A DNA stretch of 64,000 bases from a virus: IMG/VR virus record IMGVR_UViG_3300042868_003731, positions 1-64,000 of that record; one strand, given 5' to 3'. Below are positions 51,189-58,004 of the stretch, piece after piece (within the stretch, counting starts at the first letter, position 1; each line of letters starts with the position of its first letter). A program made the translations under genes and the position numbers. The notes under the pieces are model-generated. The model was not told the DNA's origin and did no database searches. It worked only from the letters and a program-made list of their open reading frames with translations.

Positions 51189-51371
51189 TTATTTCTTTTC
51201 GAGTTCTAGAATTCTATCTTGAATACAACTCATAATAGCTTGAGGTCCTACTGGTTTATTTACGTCGTAGTCTTTATGTTTACCATACTGAATCTCATAT
51301 GCAGTTTTGTAGTTTTCGATAAAGATTCTAAGACCGGTCAGTTCAGCGTATTCAAGACTCGTTTTAGCCAT
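51189..51371 (-). CDS. Small hypothetical protein in the tRNA region
   Basis: 60 residues (MAKTSLEYAELTGLRIFIEN ...), ending in a helical ILELEKK. One base after the next gene's stop. No known motif, but intact and tightly packed between tRNAs. Confidence 0.6.
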   Translation of the reverse strand: MAKTSLEYAELTGLRIFIENYKTAYEIQYGKHKDYDVNKPVGPQAIMSCIQDRILELEKK

Positions 51372-51372
51372 A

Positions 51373-51621
51373 TTAGTTCAGCCTTTCGTTCCAAAATGCT
51401 TGATACATTTCTTTGTCAGTTTTCCAACGAGGGCGAGTAGATGTTGGGTGTTCATACAGGCCAACACGTTCAACAAACTTAGTAATCTCTCGTTCAATCG
51501 CAGACTCAAACTCAGATTTCACTGGAGTTGCATAGAGCTTTTTCCATTCATCTACGAGTGGAGCATTCTCGGCTTGAACGCGTCGCTGTGTCTGGAACCA
51601 TTCTGTATCGTCAAGAATCAT
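51373..51621 (-). CDS. Small hypothetical protein in the tRNA region
   Basis: 82 residues, mostly helical and charged, with no signal or membrane segment (MILDDTEWFQTQRRVQ...). Paired with the gene at 51189 in one short operon between tRNA-Leu(TAA) and tRNA-His. Function unknown. Confidence 0.62.
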   Translation of the reverse strand: MILDDTEWFQTQRRVQAENAPLVDEWKKLYATPVKSEFESAIEREITKFVERVGLYEHPTSTRPRWKTDKEMYQAFWNERLN

Positions 51622-51646
51622 ATTTCACTCTCTCCATATGTTATAG

Positions 51647-51723
51647 TGGTACGGGCGGTGGGAATCGAACCCACAAAACTCAGATTTTAAGTCTGATACG
51701 GTTACCTGTTACGTCACGCCCGC
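51647..51723 (-). tRNA. tRNA-Leu (TAA), short variable arm
   Basis: Acceptor GCGGGCG/CGCCCGT, A73, CCA; anticodon stem TCAGA/TCTGA with loop CTTAAAA (TAA). Variable loop about 5 nt, again lacking the class II arm. Confidence 0.82.
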
Positions 51724-51740
51724 AGAATCTCTTGTATGGA

Positions 51741-51771
51741 TATATATTAACACGAATTACATTAATGTCAA
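51741..51771 (-). promoter_or_regulatory. Weak sigma70-like promoter
   Basis: TTGACA on the minus strand with an AT-rich TATATA region 18-19 bp downstream, just ahead of tRNA-Leu(TAA). The intervening 51724-51812 also separates it from the divergent plus-strand genes. Confidence 0.35.
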
Positions 51772-51812
51772 TAGGTGAACTACATTATTATCAACGAAGA
51801 GAGGAAAAGGTC

Positions 51813-52259
51813 ATGCAAATCAAGAAATTTTTCGAAATCTACATGTATCTTCCAATACTCGCTTTACTAGTAGGTAGTTACATTGTCTTCTTTGCAGAAG
51901 ATAAGTATCGTTACGAGTGCCAAAATCCAGACTTTTGGAGCGCACCTGAATGTAACCCACCTATCTGTCTAGCTACTGGAACATGTACATCTGATCTAAT
52001 ATCGCTAGACGGAAACTACTCGAACAGATACGAGGAACAAGTCAACAAATTTATGAGTCTGCCAGCAGAAGAAACTCCATCGGAAGAAGCAGCTGCGTCT
52101 GAAGAATATACCGGAAAAGTTGACGAGATTATTCAAACTGAAGAAGCAAGTACTGAAGAGATGATAGATGAAAATAGCAGCGTGTTTGAACTTGAAGAAA
52201 GTCCAAATATAGTCGACGGTATCAACCAAACAATAGAAGAGACCAACGCAAATGAGTAA
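51813..52259 (+). CDS. Membrane-anchored Cys-containing phage protein (plus strand)
   Basis: 148 residues from the ATG at 51813 (GAGG site). One N-terminal membrane helix (about 11-27), then a periplasmic YECQNPDFWSAPECNPPICL plus ATGTC Cys cluster and an acidic tail. This protein type and its partner at 52252 recur in T4-like marine phages; they may form a membrane complex such as a holin or superinfection factor. One of only two plus-strand genes here. Confidence 0.72.
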   Translation: MQIKKFFEIYMYLPILALLVGSYIVFFAEDKYRYECQNPDFWSAPECNPPICLATGTCTSDLISLDGNYSNRYEEQVNKFMSLPAEETPSEEAAASEEYTGKVDEIIQTEEASTEEMIDENSSVFELEESPNIVDGINQTIEETNANE

Positions 52260-52518
52260 TAGTCAAGATAAAATTGAAGAACTAAACGCAAAACTAAGAT
52301 TTATTGTTGGCGTATGCCTTGCATTTACGTTAACCGGTACAATCTTTGCTGTATTGTATAGCCTAATACACGTGACACAACCTATGTTCGTGTCACCTAA
52401 CGATCAAAAGTTTTTTGAACTCATTCAACCAATCGCTACATTTTTAACTGGTACACTATCAGGTATAATGCTCAGCGGATCTGGATCAAGTAAGAGCAAG
52501 AAGAACGAAGAAGAGTAA
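52252..52518 (+). CDS. Two-helix membrane protein, holin-like (plus strand)
   Basis: 88 residues. Helices at about 14-38 (GVCLAFTLTGTIFAVLYSLI) and 58-80 (QPIATFLTGTLSGIMLSG), then a KKNEEE end. Overlaps the upstream gene by 8 bp. Holin-like by shape only. Confidence 0.7.
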   Translation: MSNSQDKIEELNAKLRFIVGVCLAFTLTGTIFAVLYSLIHVTQPMFVSPNDQKFFELIQPIATFLTGTLSGIMLSGSGSSKSKKNEEE

Positions 52519-52525
52519 TAAAGAT

Positions 52526-52577
52526 ATCTCGAACGTAAATTAGTCTTACTCCGGGTTGCTAACTTTACGTTCGAGAT
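52526..52577. terminator. Long inverted repeat between convergent genes
   Basis: Perfect 14-bp arms ATCTCGAACGTAAA / TTTACGTTCGAGAT around a 24-nt loop, at the end of the plus-strand pair and inside the 3' end of the minus-strand gene at 52546. Probably a bidirectional terminator or anti-read-through hairpin, though tails are not T-rich. Confidence 0.5.
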
Positions 52578-52767
52578 TCCCTATGCGCTTCTGCCACGCT
52601 TCCTCAAAACCATCCTCATGAACTACGTTCTCGTGGTTACCCCATAGTCTAACGAAGTAACCATCAAGAACTGAACGAACATCTTTGTCTTGCCAGGTCT
52701 CTGGTATTAAGTGACCTTTGACAATCCAATAATACCGATTGGCTTCCTTGCGTTCGGCTGGTGTCAT
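52546..52767 (-). CDS. Small hypothetical protein
   Basis: 73 residues, Trp/Arg/Glu-rich (MTPAERKEANRYYWIVKGHL...). Its stop lies in the convergent inverted repeat. One base after the SpeD-like gene. Function unknown. Confidence 0.62.
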   Translation of the reverse strand: MTPAERKEANRYYWIVKGHLIPETWQDKDVRSVLDGYFVRLWGNHENVVHEDGFEEAWQKRIGNLERKVSNPE

Positions 52768-53130
52768 TTACCCAGCAGAACGAGTAATGAAGTTAAGACG
52801 GATCTTTTTCGGATTGAAGTACTTAACGATCAATTCTTCTGCGATCTTTACGTCAACAGTCTTACAAGAGAAGATGTCGATGTAAGCATCCCCATTTGAA
52901 TCGACCAAGTGACCGGAAATGTTGCTCGTCTCGATCATTTGAAGAAAACTAATGCCTGCTTTGTCGGGTGCATGAGTAGCAAAATGCTCAATCATAGGTT
53001 CGCCAAACGCAATCATTTCGATAGCAGGTACTAATTCTTTAATGAAATTGTGTACGTTTTCTTTACTAGTAATCTTATCAATATCACAAGATGCGCAATC
53101 AAACATTGCGTGGTAACCCCAATAAGCCAT
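52768..53130 (-). CDS. speD: S-adenosylmethionine decarboxylase-like protein (SpeD)
   Basis: 120 residues. The layout MAYWGYHAMFDCASCD, ISFLQMIETSNISGH and DAYIDIFSCK parallels prokaryotic SpeD, which self-cleaves at a Ser to form a pyruvoyl group and makes decarboxylated SAM for spermidine. The usual ES(H) cleavage site is altered (ETSNISGH), but this variant is common in marine phages. It would affect polyamines for DNA packaging or translation. Confidence 0.75.
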   Translation of the reverse strand: MAYWGYHAMFDCASCDIDKITSKENVHNFIKELVPAIEMIAFGEPMIEHFATHAPDKAGISFLQMIETSNISGHLVDSNGDAYIDIFSCKTVDVKIAEELIVKYFNPKKIRLNFITRSAG

Positions 53131-53151
53131 TCATTTTCTCCTATAATAAAA

Positions 53152-53227
<76 letters not shown>

Positions 53228-53234
53228 AAATTCT

Positions 53235-53307
53235 TGGAGCGGGTGGCCGGAATCGAACCGGTCTCCTATAGCTTGGAAGGCTAGTTGGCTACCTTAGCCT
53301 CACCCGC
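53235..53307 (-). tRNA. tRNA-Gly (TCC)
   Basis: Acceptor GCGGGTG/CACCCGC, anticodon loop CTTCCAA (TCC), T-arm ACCGG TTCGATT CCGG, encoded CCA. Confidence 0.88.
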
Positions 53308-53317
53308 ATTAAATTAT

Positions 53318-54067
53318 TTATCCGTTATTTCTTTCTGCATAGATATCTACTAAAAATACATCAGATTCATACGGATGTAAATGTTCTGTATTCGTTATTT
53401 CTTTATTCAAAAAAGCTCTACAAAGTTTTTCTAAAACTGATATCTGCCATGTAATATTACTATAGTTATGCTTTACTATATTATCTAACCAAAATGCAGA
53501 ATTCTTTTTGTATTCTTGTAACGGCAAAATGTTAAATGATTTAATTTCAAATCCATTTTCATTGAACATATTTTTCCAATTATCTATTGTTCTAATTTTC
53601 ATAACCCAGTTTTCATTTAAATAAAAGTCACTTTTATTTGTTTGTACAAAATCATTTATGAAAATTCTATCAGTAGTTTTTGCCAAGTTTGAAAACGCCG
53701 TATCTTTCATATGTGTAATACTTTGAATGAATGATACGATTTCGTATTTAGAATTTGTAGTGTATTCATTAGCGTTTGCAAGAATAACATTGAATTCGTC
53801 TCCAATGTATTCTGCCTGCTGTTTTGATTCGGTTAAACCTGTTATGTGAGCATTTGGAGATATTGACTTAATACGATGTAGCGAGCCACCCCACCCACAG
53901 CCAACATCTAGAACCGTAGCTACATTTTCAAAAATTTTTCTATTATTTAATATTGACTCGCCAAACGCATAATGCATTTGTGTTTCTTTAGATAATATAT
54001 TTTTCCAAACTTCTATTGAAGTTTCATCGAAAAACTTTTTTGAATTATCTAAATACTCTTCACTCAT
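53318..54067 (-). CDS. SAM-dependent methyltransferase
   Basis: 249 residues. Class I motif VLDVGCGWGGSLHRI (motif I), GLTESKQQAE (motif II acidic), VSFIQSITHM (motif IV region). AT-rich, with a long C-terminal extension; possibly modifies a sugar or small metabolite. Preceded by a structured RNA and a late promoter (54195-54290). Confidence 0.75.
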   Translation of the reverse strand: MSEEYLDNSKKFFDETSIEVWKNILSKETQMHYAFGESILNNRKIFENVATVLDVGCGWGGSLHRIKSISPNAHITGLTESKQQAEYIGDEFNVILANANEYTTNSKYEIVSFIQSITHMKDTAFSNLAKTTDRIFINDFVQTNKSDFYLNENWVMKIRTIDNWKNMFNENGFEIKSFNILPLQEYKKNSAFWLDNIVKHNYSNITWQISVLEKLCRAFLNKEITNTEHLHPYESDVFLVDIYAERNNG

Positions 54068-54194
54068 TAATATACCTTTTAATTAAGTACTCGTCTCTCC
54101 GAGCTGTCATGTTTCGCCGGCTAATACGCCAGGCCTTCATCTTACATTTCGATGGGTTAGCTTCGTTATCGCTTACTATCCACAAATTAAAAAC
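54068..54194 (-). other. Untranslated leader before the methyltransferase gene
   Basis: No gene. It holds small hairpins on the minus strand (CTGGC/GCCGG near 54111-54126 and AGCTCG/CGAGTA near 54090), continuing the structured RNA at 54195-54277 toward the ATG at 54067. Confidence 0.4.
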
Positions 54195-54277
54195 TGGATG
54201 GTCTGTGGACCTCGTCGATACTATCTAACCATATGATAGCGGTTGTTACCCCGCAGATTGGTTGCAGTATCCATCCA
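54195..54277 (-). ncRNA. Structured RNA of unknown class under a late promoter
   Basis: Nested stems: TGGATGG (54271-54277 side) with CCATCCA, ATACT/AGTAT, AACC/GGTT and GCGG/CCGC. The predicted start of the late transcript from 54283-54290 falls at its 5' end. Not a tRNA (no anticodon or T-arm). Could be a 5'-UTR element of the methyltransferase gene or an independent RNA. Confidence 0.5.
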
Positions 54278-54282
54278 AATAG

Positions 54283-54290
54283 TATTTATA
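54283..54290 (-). promoter_or_regulatory. T4-type late promoter (TATAAATA)
   Basis: Exact TATAAATA on the minus strand directly upstream of the structured RNA at 54195-54277. Confidence 0.7.
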
Positions 54291-54752
54291 TCAACTTTCA
54301 GTCCAAGCCTTTACTTTATCACAGTGAGCTTTCCAAGGTTCTGCATCATACTCATAACGCATACGCTCTCTGTTCCACTTCTTACTCAGCTTATCAGCAA
54401 CTGGGCCATACTTATTAACCATCTCACAAACACGAGGAAGGATGCGAGTACGAAGCACAGATGTATCATTGCACTTATTCTCAACAGACTTATATGGTTT
54501 GCCAGTGAGATAAGCACGAGCAAGGAAGGTAGCACGGTTCTCGTTACGCACTTCCCATTTGCGGTGTTGGCTGATAGATTTGTATTCGTTAAATGCTTTA
54601 TCATGCCAACGTGGATAGATGTCGTTGTGTCCAGCTTCTCTGTATTTGTTTAGAGACCACTGATACTGTTTGAGTAACTTACGTTCTTCAAAACGAATGA
54701 TACGAGCTTCTTCTGAAAGGTGTTTAGATTTAATTTTAAGTTCTATAGACAT
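54291..54752 (-). CDS. Conserved hypothetical helical protein
   Basis: 153 residues from the ATG at 54752 (AGGAGA site). Charged, Trp/Arg/Lys-rich (MSIELKIKSKHLSEEARIIR...), probably nucleic-acid related, but no motif identified. Downstream of the gene at 54861. Confidence 0.65.
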   Translation of the reverse strand: MSIELKIKSKHLSEEARIIRFEERKLLKQYQWSLNKYREAGHNDIYPRWHDKAFNEYKSISQHRKWEVRNENRATFLARAYLTGKPYKSVENKCNDTSVLRTRILPRVCEMVNKYGPVADKLSKKWNRERMRYEYDAEPWKAHCDKVKAWTES

Positions 54753-54860
54753 TGTTAGTTCTCCTAAATTGGGTTTCATTTTTACTTCATGATGTATGCC
54801 CCAATTTAGGGCGGTCTAGTAATCTACAAGTGATATCTCTTCATTTGTATTTCTCCTTTA

Positions 54861-55487
54861 TTAACTTTCTGTAATGTTGTAAATGTAATGGTCAGAGGTC
54901 TCAAAAGTTCTCTTATTCTCTACTGAATAACAAGTCATATCAATTTCATACCCGGGATTGGCTGAGATACGATTAGATGTAAATGCGCTATCATACCATA
55001 TAATTCTATTATTTGGATAAGCGTAGTAATTTCCAGTTTCTACTTTGAACAGATGAGCACACTTATGCTCAGGTGTTTCTGCAAAGTTAAAATCGGCCAT
55101 TGCTTTGTTTTCAAAGCCCCAATCAAGAGTGAACATGTAATCACCACGTACTTTTGTATTATCAGGACGAATTAGTTCAGCGCTTAACCCAGCCAAGCGA
55201 TGTCTACGTTGAACGTCAATGTACGTGGAAAAACAATCCCAATACATGATTTGATTTAGTGGTTCTATTTCTGCTTCCGGATCCCAACAAAGCGCGTGCA
55301 GAGGTCTACGAGTCCAGTTTACACCATTTTCTAAAAAGCATTCAAATAATGGCGTTCTTTTCTCCATGCTTGCGACTGAGTGAACATTACATTTGGAAAC
55401 TTCGCCATGTCCTTTTGTGTGATTGTACAAAAACTCATTGCGAATGTAGCAAGGCCAATCTGGTAGGTTGTGATTTAGATACGACAT
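54861..55487 (-). CDS. Hypothetical protein
   Basis: 208 residues, Trp/Tyr/His-rich, with no signal peptide (MSYLNHNLPDWPCYIRNEFL...). The pattern of aromatic beta strands suggests a compact beta fold, perhaps an enzyme or binding protein. AAGGA site upstream. Not recognised. Confidence 0.65.
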   Translation of the reverse strand: MSYLNHNLPDWPCYIRNEFLYNHTKGHGEVSKCNVHSVASMEKRTPLFECFLENGVNWTRRPLHALCWDPEAEIEPLNQIMYWDCFSTYIDVQRRHRLAGLSAELIRPDNTKVRGDYMFTLDWGFENKAMADFNFAETPEHKCAHLFKVETGNYYAYPNNRIIWYDSAFTSNRISANPGYEIDMTCYSVENKRTFETSDHYIYNITES

Positions 55488-55511
55488 TTATTTACACTTT
55501 CCTTAATATAG

Positions 55512-55645
55512 TTATCCGGCTCTAACATATGCACGACCTGAGAAGGTTTTTATCGGCTTTGCCAGCATATACAGCGCTAGTTAATGTAAGCGGTACATAA
55601 GTTGTCTCGGTTACTCTTATGCCATTTCTTACAAAGTCGGATTCG
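55512..55645 (-). pseudogene. 3'-end remnant of a structural-type gene with a frameshift
   Basis: Minus-strand reading VTETTYVPLTLTSAVYAGKA continues, after one extra base in an A5 run (55547-55551), as FSGRAYVRAG and stop at 55512. No start codon is left before tRNA-Sup(CTA). It looks like a decayed gene end captured between tRNAs. Confidence 0.45.
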
Positions 55646-55723
55646 TGGTGGTCCAAGCGGGATTTGAACCCGCGGCCGTGAGTTTTAGAGACTCGCGCTC
55701 TAACCAAGCTGAGCTATAGGACC
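55646..55723 (-). tRNA. tRNA with CTA anticodon (candidate amber suppressor)
   Basis: Full cloverleaf: acceptor GGTCCTA/TTGGACC (one mismatch), D-arm with GGTT, T-arm GCGGG TTCAAAT CCCGC, encoded CCA. Anticodon stem GAGT/ACTC with loop CTCTAAA gives CTA, which reads UAG. The loop differs from the Trp tRNA encoded at 55886 (CTCCAAA) by one base, but the rest is unlike it. Confidence 0.78.
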
Positions 55724-55732
55724 ATATTTAAC

Positions 55733-55796
55733 AGGATCGTTTTGTCCGCTAAGACATCCAATACGATTTAGCGTTTTTGTTTGCTGAACCGATCCT
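55733..55796. ncRNA. 64-nt structured RNA element, copy 1
   Basis: Ends are perfect 7-nt complements AGGATCG/CGATCCT. Inside are a CGCTAA/TTAGCG stem and a small GTTTGCTGAAC hairpin, giving a three-way junction. A second copy of identical length lies at 58274-58337 with the same stems and different loop. No tRNA features. Strand cannot be decided; neighbours are on the minus strand. Confidence 0.55.
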
Positions 55797-55802
55797 AAAT
55801 TT

Positions 55803-55879
55803 TGGTCCGAGTAGCAGGATTTGAACCCACGACATCTTGCTCCCAAAGCAAGCGCTCTACCAAACTGAGCTATACTCGG
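55803..55879 (-). tRNA. tRNA-Pro (TGG)
   Basis: Acceptor begins C1-G72 as usual for Pro; anticodon stem CTTGC/GCAAG with loop TTTGGGA (TGG); encoded CCA. Confidence 0.9.
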
Positions 55880-55885
55880 ATATAT

Positions 55886-55960
55886 TGGCACCGGTGGTAG
55901 GAATCGAACCCACTGCGCGAGGTTTTGGAGACCTCCGCTCTACCATTGAGCTACACCGAT
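55886..55960 (-). tRNA. tRNA-Trp (CCA)
   Basis: Anticodon stem GAGGT/ACCTC with loop CTCCAAA (CCA), G73, encoded CCA, acceptor ATCGGTG/CACCGGT. Confidence 0.9.
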
Positions 55961-55968
55961 ATAAATTT

Positions 55969-56044
55969 TGGCTCCCTGACCAGGGCTCGAACCTGGGACA
56001 TTCTGATTAACAGTCAGACGCTCTACCAACTGAGCTATCAGGAA
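55969..56044 (-). tRNA. tRNA-Asn (GTT)
   Basis: Anticodon stem TCTGA/TCAGA with loop CTGTTAA (GTT), G73, encoded CCA, T-arm CCAGG TTCGAGC CCTGG. Confidence 0.92.
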
Positions 56045-56049
56045 ACTAT

Positions 56050-56139
56050 CTCTGTTTTCCGCTATACCCCAGCGCATTGCGTGTTTCAGTAAAGTTTGGG
56101 TGGCCGACCCTCATTTACGGGATATAGCGGGAAACAGAG
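56050..56139 (-). ncRNA. 90-nt structured RNA under a late promoter
   Basis: A 17-bp closing stem (CTCTGTTTTCCGCTATA on plus pairing with TATAGCGGGAAACAGAG, one G-U). Inside, GTAAA/TTTAC encloses GGGT/ACCC. The promoter at 56155-56162 would start the RNA just upstream. No tRNA features. Resembles the closing stem of the element at 60186-60334. Confidence 0.55.
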
Positions 56140-56154
56140 CACTCGTTACAATAC

Positions 56155-56162
56155 TATTTATA
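56155..56162 (-). promoter_or_regulatory. T4-type late promoter (TATAAATA)
   Basis: Exact TATAAATA on the minus strand overlapping the stop of the gene at 56158, directly upstream of the 90-nt structured RNA. Confidence 0.7.
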
Positions 56163-56556
56163 CAACTTCAGCACGAAAGAAGTTGATCGCGTTGTCAAAC
56201 ATTGCTGCCATGCGATAAGGCAGACCCTTAAGGAAGCAGATGTAGCTGCCACCGTACATCATGTCGATATCGCTAAGCTCCAAACCTTGGACGATCCAAC
56301 GAACTGCGTCTTCACGCGAACGAGCACCAACATCAAGAGCGTTTGCAATCTCAAGCTCGAAAGCATTGATCGCAGCGATCTGTTCTTGAGCTTCCCGCTC
56401 ACGCGCTTGCTCAAGTTCTACAAGCAGGTTATCCCACATGGCTTGACGAGTGTCGTCGCCGCACTGAGTCCACTCTTCCCAGAAGTATGCATCTGGGCGA
56501 TAGCCGTAAGCATCCTTGTGGAGGTCGGAGACGATCGTTTCATCGAAGGTATACAT
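56158..56556 (-). CDS. Hypothetical helical protein
   Basis: 132 residues. Acidic helical middle (LLVELEQAREREAQEQIAAI) and a hydrophobic C-terminal third. DLHKDAYGYRPDAYFWEEW near the start looks conserved. Driven by the early promoter at 56583-56611. Function unknown. Confidence 0.65.
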   Translation of the reverse strand: MYTFDETIVSDLHKDAYGYRPDAYFWEEWTQCGDDTRQAMWDNLLVELEQAREREAQEQIAAINAFELEIANALDVGARSREDAVRWIVQGLELSDIDMMYGGSYICFLKGLPYRMAAMFDNAINFFRAEVV

Positions 56557-56582
56557 GATCAGTTCCTCTTCTGTATATTCTC

Positions 56583-56611
56583 AATCTACACTGATTCGAC
56601 AGAAATGTCAA
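56583..56611 (-). promoter_or_regulatory. Sigma70-like early promoter with GAATCAGT spacer
   Basis: TTGACA, 17-bp spacer containing GTCGAATCAGTG, then TAGATT, upstream of the gene at 56158. Confidence 0.6.
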
Positions 56612-56614
56612 CTA

Positions 56615-56812
56615 TTATTTGTTAGCGAGGTAGTAACGAACCAACATCATATCAGTTTCATCGAGCGGTTTACCTGCCCAGTTTGCACCTTGGACGGCGA
56701 CCTTTTCCGAAACGCGAGCGAGGTTGTTTGCAATCACGTCGTTCTTGTGAGTGCGAGCCATCTCGGACATACCGTAGGCAATCTCAGCAAGTTTGGAGCT
56801 AGCGATATTCAT
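56615..56812 (-). CDS. Small helical protein
   Basis: 65 residues from the ATG at 56812 (AAGGAA site): MNIASSKLAEIAYGMSEMAR..., ending RYYLANK. Preceded by its own early promoter at 56842-56870. Function unknown. Confidence 0.6.
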   Translation of the reverse strand: MNIASSKLAEIAYGMSEMARTHKNDVIANNLARVSEKVAVQGANWAGKPLDETDMMLVRYYLANK

Positions 56813-56841
56813 CAAGGTTTCCTTTCGTTCCTTACATTATT

Positions 56842-56870
56842 AGAATACACTGATTCGACATGAATGTCAA
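56842..56870 (-). promoter_or_regulatory. Sigma70-like early promoter with GAATCAGT spacer
   Basis: TTGACA, spacer TTCATGTCGAATCAGTG (17 bp), TATTCT on the minus strand. Confidence 0.65.
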
Positions 56871-56873
56871 TAG

Positions 56874-57038
56874 TTATTTGTATGTACCATTTTTAATTTG
56901 GGCATACACATAACGTGCATCAGCATCGAAATCTTCCCTAGTGCATTCGCTCAGGTCAAGATCCATCCAAGCAAACACTTTAGTCGCGACTTCTTTATCA
57001 ACTTGAAGAAGCTCCATGATATCACGAATGTAAAGCAT
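56874..57038 (-). CDS. Small acidic protein
   Basis: 54 residues: MLYIRDIMELLQVDKEVATK ... YVYAQIKNGTYK. AAAGGA site upstream and its own early promoter at 57070-57098. Function unknown. Confidence 0.6.
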   Translation of the reverse strand: MLYIRDIMELLQVDKEVATKVFAWMDLDLSECTREDFDADARYVYAQIKNGTYK

Positions 57039-57069
57039 AACGTTGTTTCCTTTCGTTACTTACATTATC

Positions 57070-57098
57070 AATATAAACTGATTCTATGTGAATGTCAA
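57070..57098 (-). promoter_or_regulatory. Sigma70-like early promoter with GAATCAGT-type spacer
   Basis: TTGACA, 17-bp spacer ending AGAATCAGTT, then TATATT on the minus strand. Confidence 0.65.
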
Positions 57099-57110
57099 CC
57101 ATTATTTTTT

Positions 57111-57199
57111 TGGCGGGTGGCACAGAAATCGAATCTGACAGACTTGCGCCTGCGCATCGCTTTCCAGGCGAGCCCTAGTCCCAACTAGGATTACCACCC
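57111..57199 (-). tRNA. tRNA-Ser (GGA)
   Basis: Class II tRNA with a stem-forming variable arm (TGCGC/CGCA); anticodon loop CTGGAAA (GGA); G73; encoded CCA. Confidence 0.88.
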
Positions 57200-57203
57200 G
57201 TAT

Positions 57204-57291
57204 TGGCGGACCGTCTGGGAGTCGAACCCAGTGAACGATTGCTCGTTCTACAGATTAGCAATCTGCTGCATTACCGTCCTGCCCACGATCC
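57204..57291 (-). tRNA. tRNA-Ser (GCT)
   Basis: Class II tRNA with variable arm GAACGA/TCGTTC; anticodon loop TTGCTAA (GCT); G73; encoded CCA. Confidence 0.9.
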
Positions 57292-57292
57292 A

Positions 57293-57526
57293 TTAGTCTT
57301 CATCAGTTGCTTTATAAAAGTCTTCCATCTTCTTTTCTTGAAGAGTCTTTTGATCCCACCACTTGCGTGGATTACCACATAAGTAGCAGGAACACAGATG
57401 CGGTGTATGAGAATAGACTCCAACATCAGCATCGGTTAGATCACGAGCTCGATGTTTTGAGAAAAACTTTCGAACCCACTGCTTCTTCTTAAGTTCTTGA
57501 AATCGTCGAAAAGCTCTATCGCGCAT
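57293..57526 (-). CDS. Conserved CxxC-type small protein
   Basis: 77 residues. Basic helical N-terminus and PHLCSCYLCGNPRKWWDQKT, a Cys-rich motif also found in bacterial and T4-like phage proteins of unknown function; possibly a zinc site. Confidence 0.72.
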   Translation of the reverse strand: MRDRAFRRFQELKKKQWVRKFFSKHRARDLTDADVGVYSHTPHLCSCYLCGNPRKWWDQKTLQEKKMEDFYKATDED

Positions 57527-57549
57527 TGTGCTCTCCTATACTATATAAC

Positions 57550-57739
57550 AGAATGTTTGGGGAAAGCTAAGATTGCTCTTAGCGGCACCTTGCCATACTC
57601 CCCATCAAAGATACACTGTTTGGATTCAAACCTTGTTCTAGTCTTGTCGATCTGCGCTTCTCACAGTGCTGACAGTGTATCCATGGTGGGGAGTACTGGA
57701 ATCGAACCAGTAGTTTTGTTTTGTTGCTGTAAACATTCT
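57550..57739 (-). ncRNA. Candidate permuted tRNA-like RNA
   Basis: On the minus strand the order is: AGAATGTTT (57739-57731); a T-arm ACTGG TTCGATT CCAGT; acceptor 3' strand ACTCCCC, A73 and encoded CCA (57684); a 72-nt segment closed by a 10-bp stem GATACACTGT/ACAGTGTATC; then the 5' acceptor strand GGGGAGT (57603-57597), a small D-arm-like GGC/GCC hairpin with GG in the loop, a GCTAAGA/TCTTAGC hairpin, and AAACATTCT pairing with the first element. The 3' half therefore precedes the 5' half, as in permuted tRNA or tmRNA genes. No anticodon was found. Confidence 0.6.
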
Positions 57740-57745
57740 AAATTT

Positions 57746-57822
57746 TGGTGCCCATGGAGGGACTCGAACCCCCAACATACGCGTTCTAAGCGCGCCGACT
57801 CTACCAATTGGCCTACATGGGC
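57746..57822 (-). tRNA. tRNA-Leu (TAG), short variable arm
   Basis: Acceptor GCCCATG/CATGGGC, A73, CCA; anticodon loop CTTAGAA (TAG). D-arm TAGGCCAATTGGTAGAG nearly matches that of tRNA-Leu(GAG); variable loop about 5 nt. Confidence 0.82.
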
Positions 57823-57829
57823 ATGTAGT

Positions 57830-57904
57830 TGGTGCGGAATGAGAGGGTCGAACTCCCGACAACCTCGGTGTAAACGAGGGGCTCTACCACTGAGCTAATT
57901 CCGC
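57830..57904 (-). tRNA. tRNA-Val (TAC)
   Basis: Acceptor GCGGAAT/ATTCCGC, anticodon stem CCTCG/CGAGG with loop TTTACAC (TAC), encoded CCA. Confidence 0.92.
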
Positions 57905-57913
57905 ATTATTGAA

Positions 57914-58001
57914 TACGATGGAATAGTGAGCGACGGTAGCGACCCGTACCTCTTTCTAGTTTATGTGTTAAGACAACCAAGACTCTAACACAACCATCGT
58001 A
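57914..58001. ncRNA. 88-nt structured RNA element between tRNAs
   Basis: Ends TACGATGG/CCATCGTA pair perfectly (8 bp); inside are ACGG/CCGT and GTGTTA/TAACAC hairpins. No T-arm or anticodon. Confidence 0.5.
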
Positions 58002-58004
58002 AGT

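Noticed and set aside
54068-54290. Additional tRNA gene
   Set aside because: A 7-bp acceptor-like stem exists, but there is no T-arm, anticodon arm or CCA.
57610-57681. Separate tRNA of 72 nt with a GGTTTGAATCC T-arm
   Set aside because: The T-arm stem does not form next to the acceptor; the segment is better explained as the spacer of the permuted tRNA-like element.
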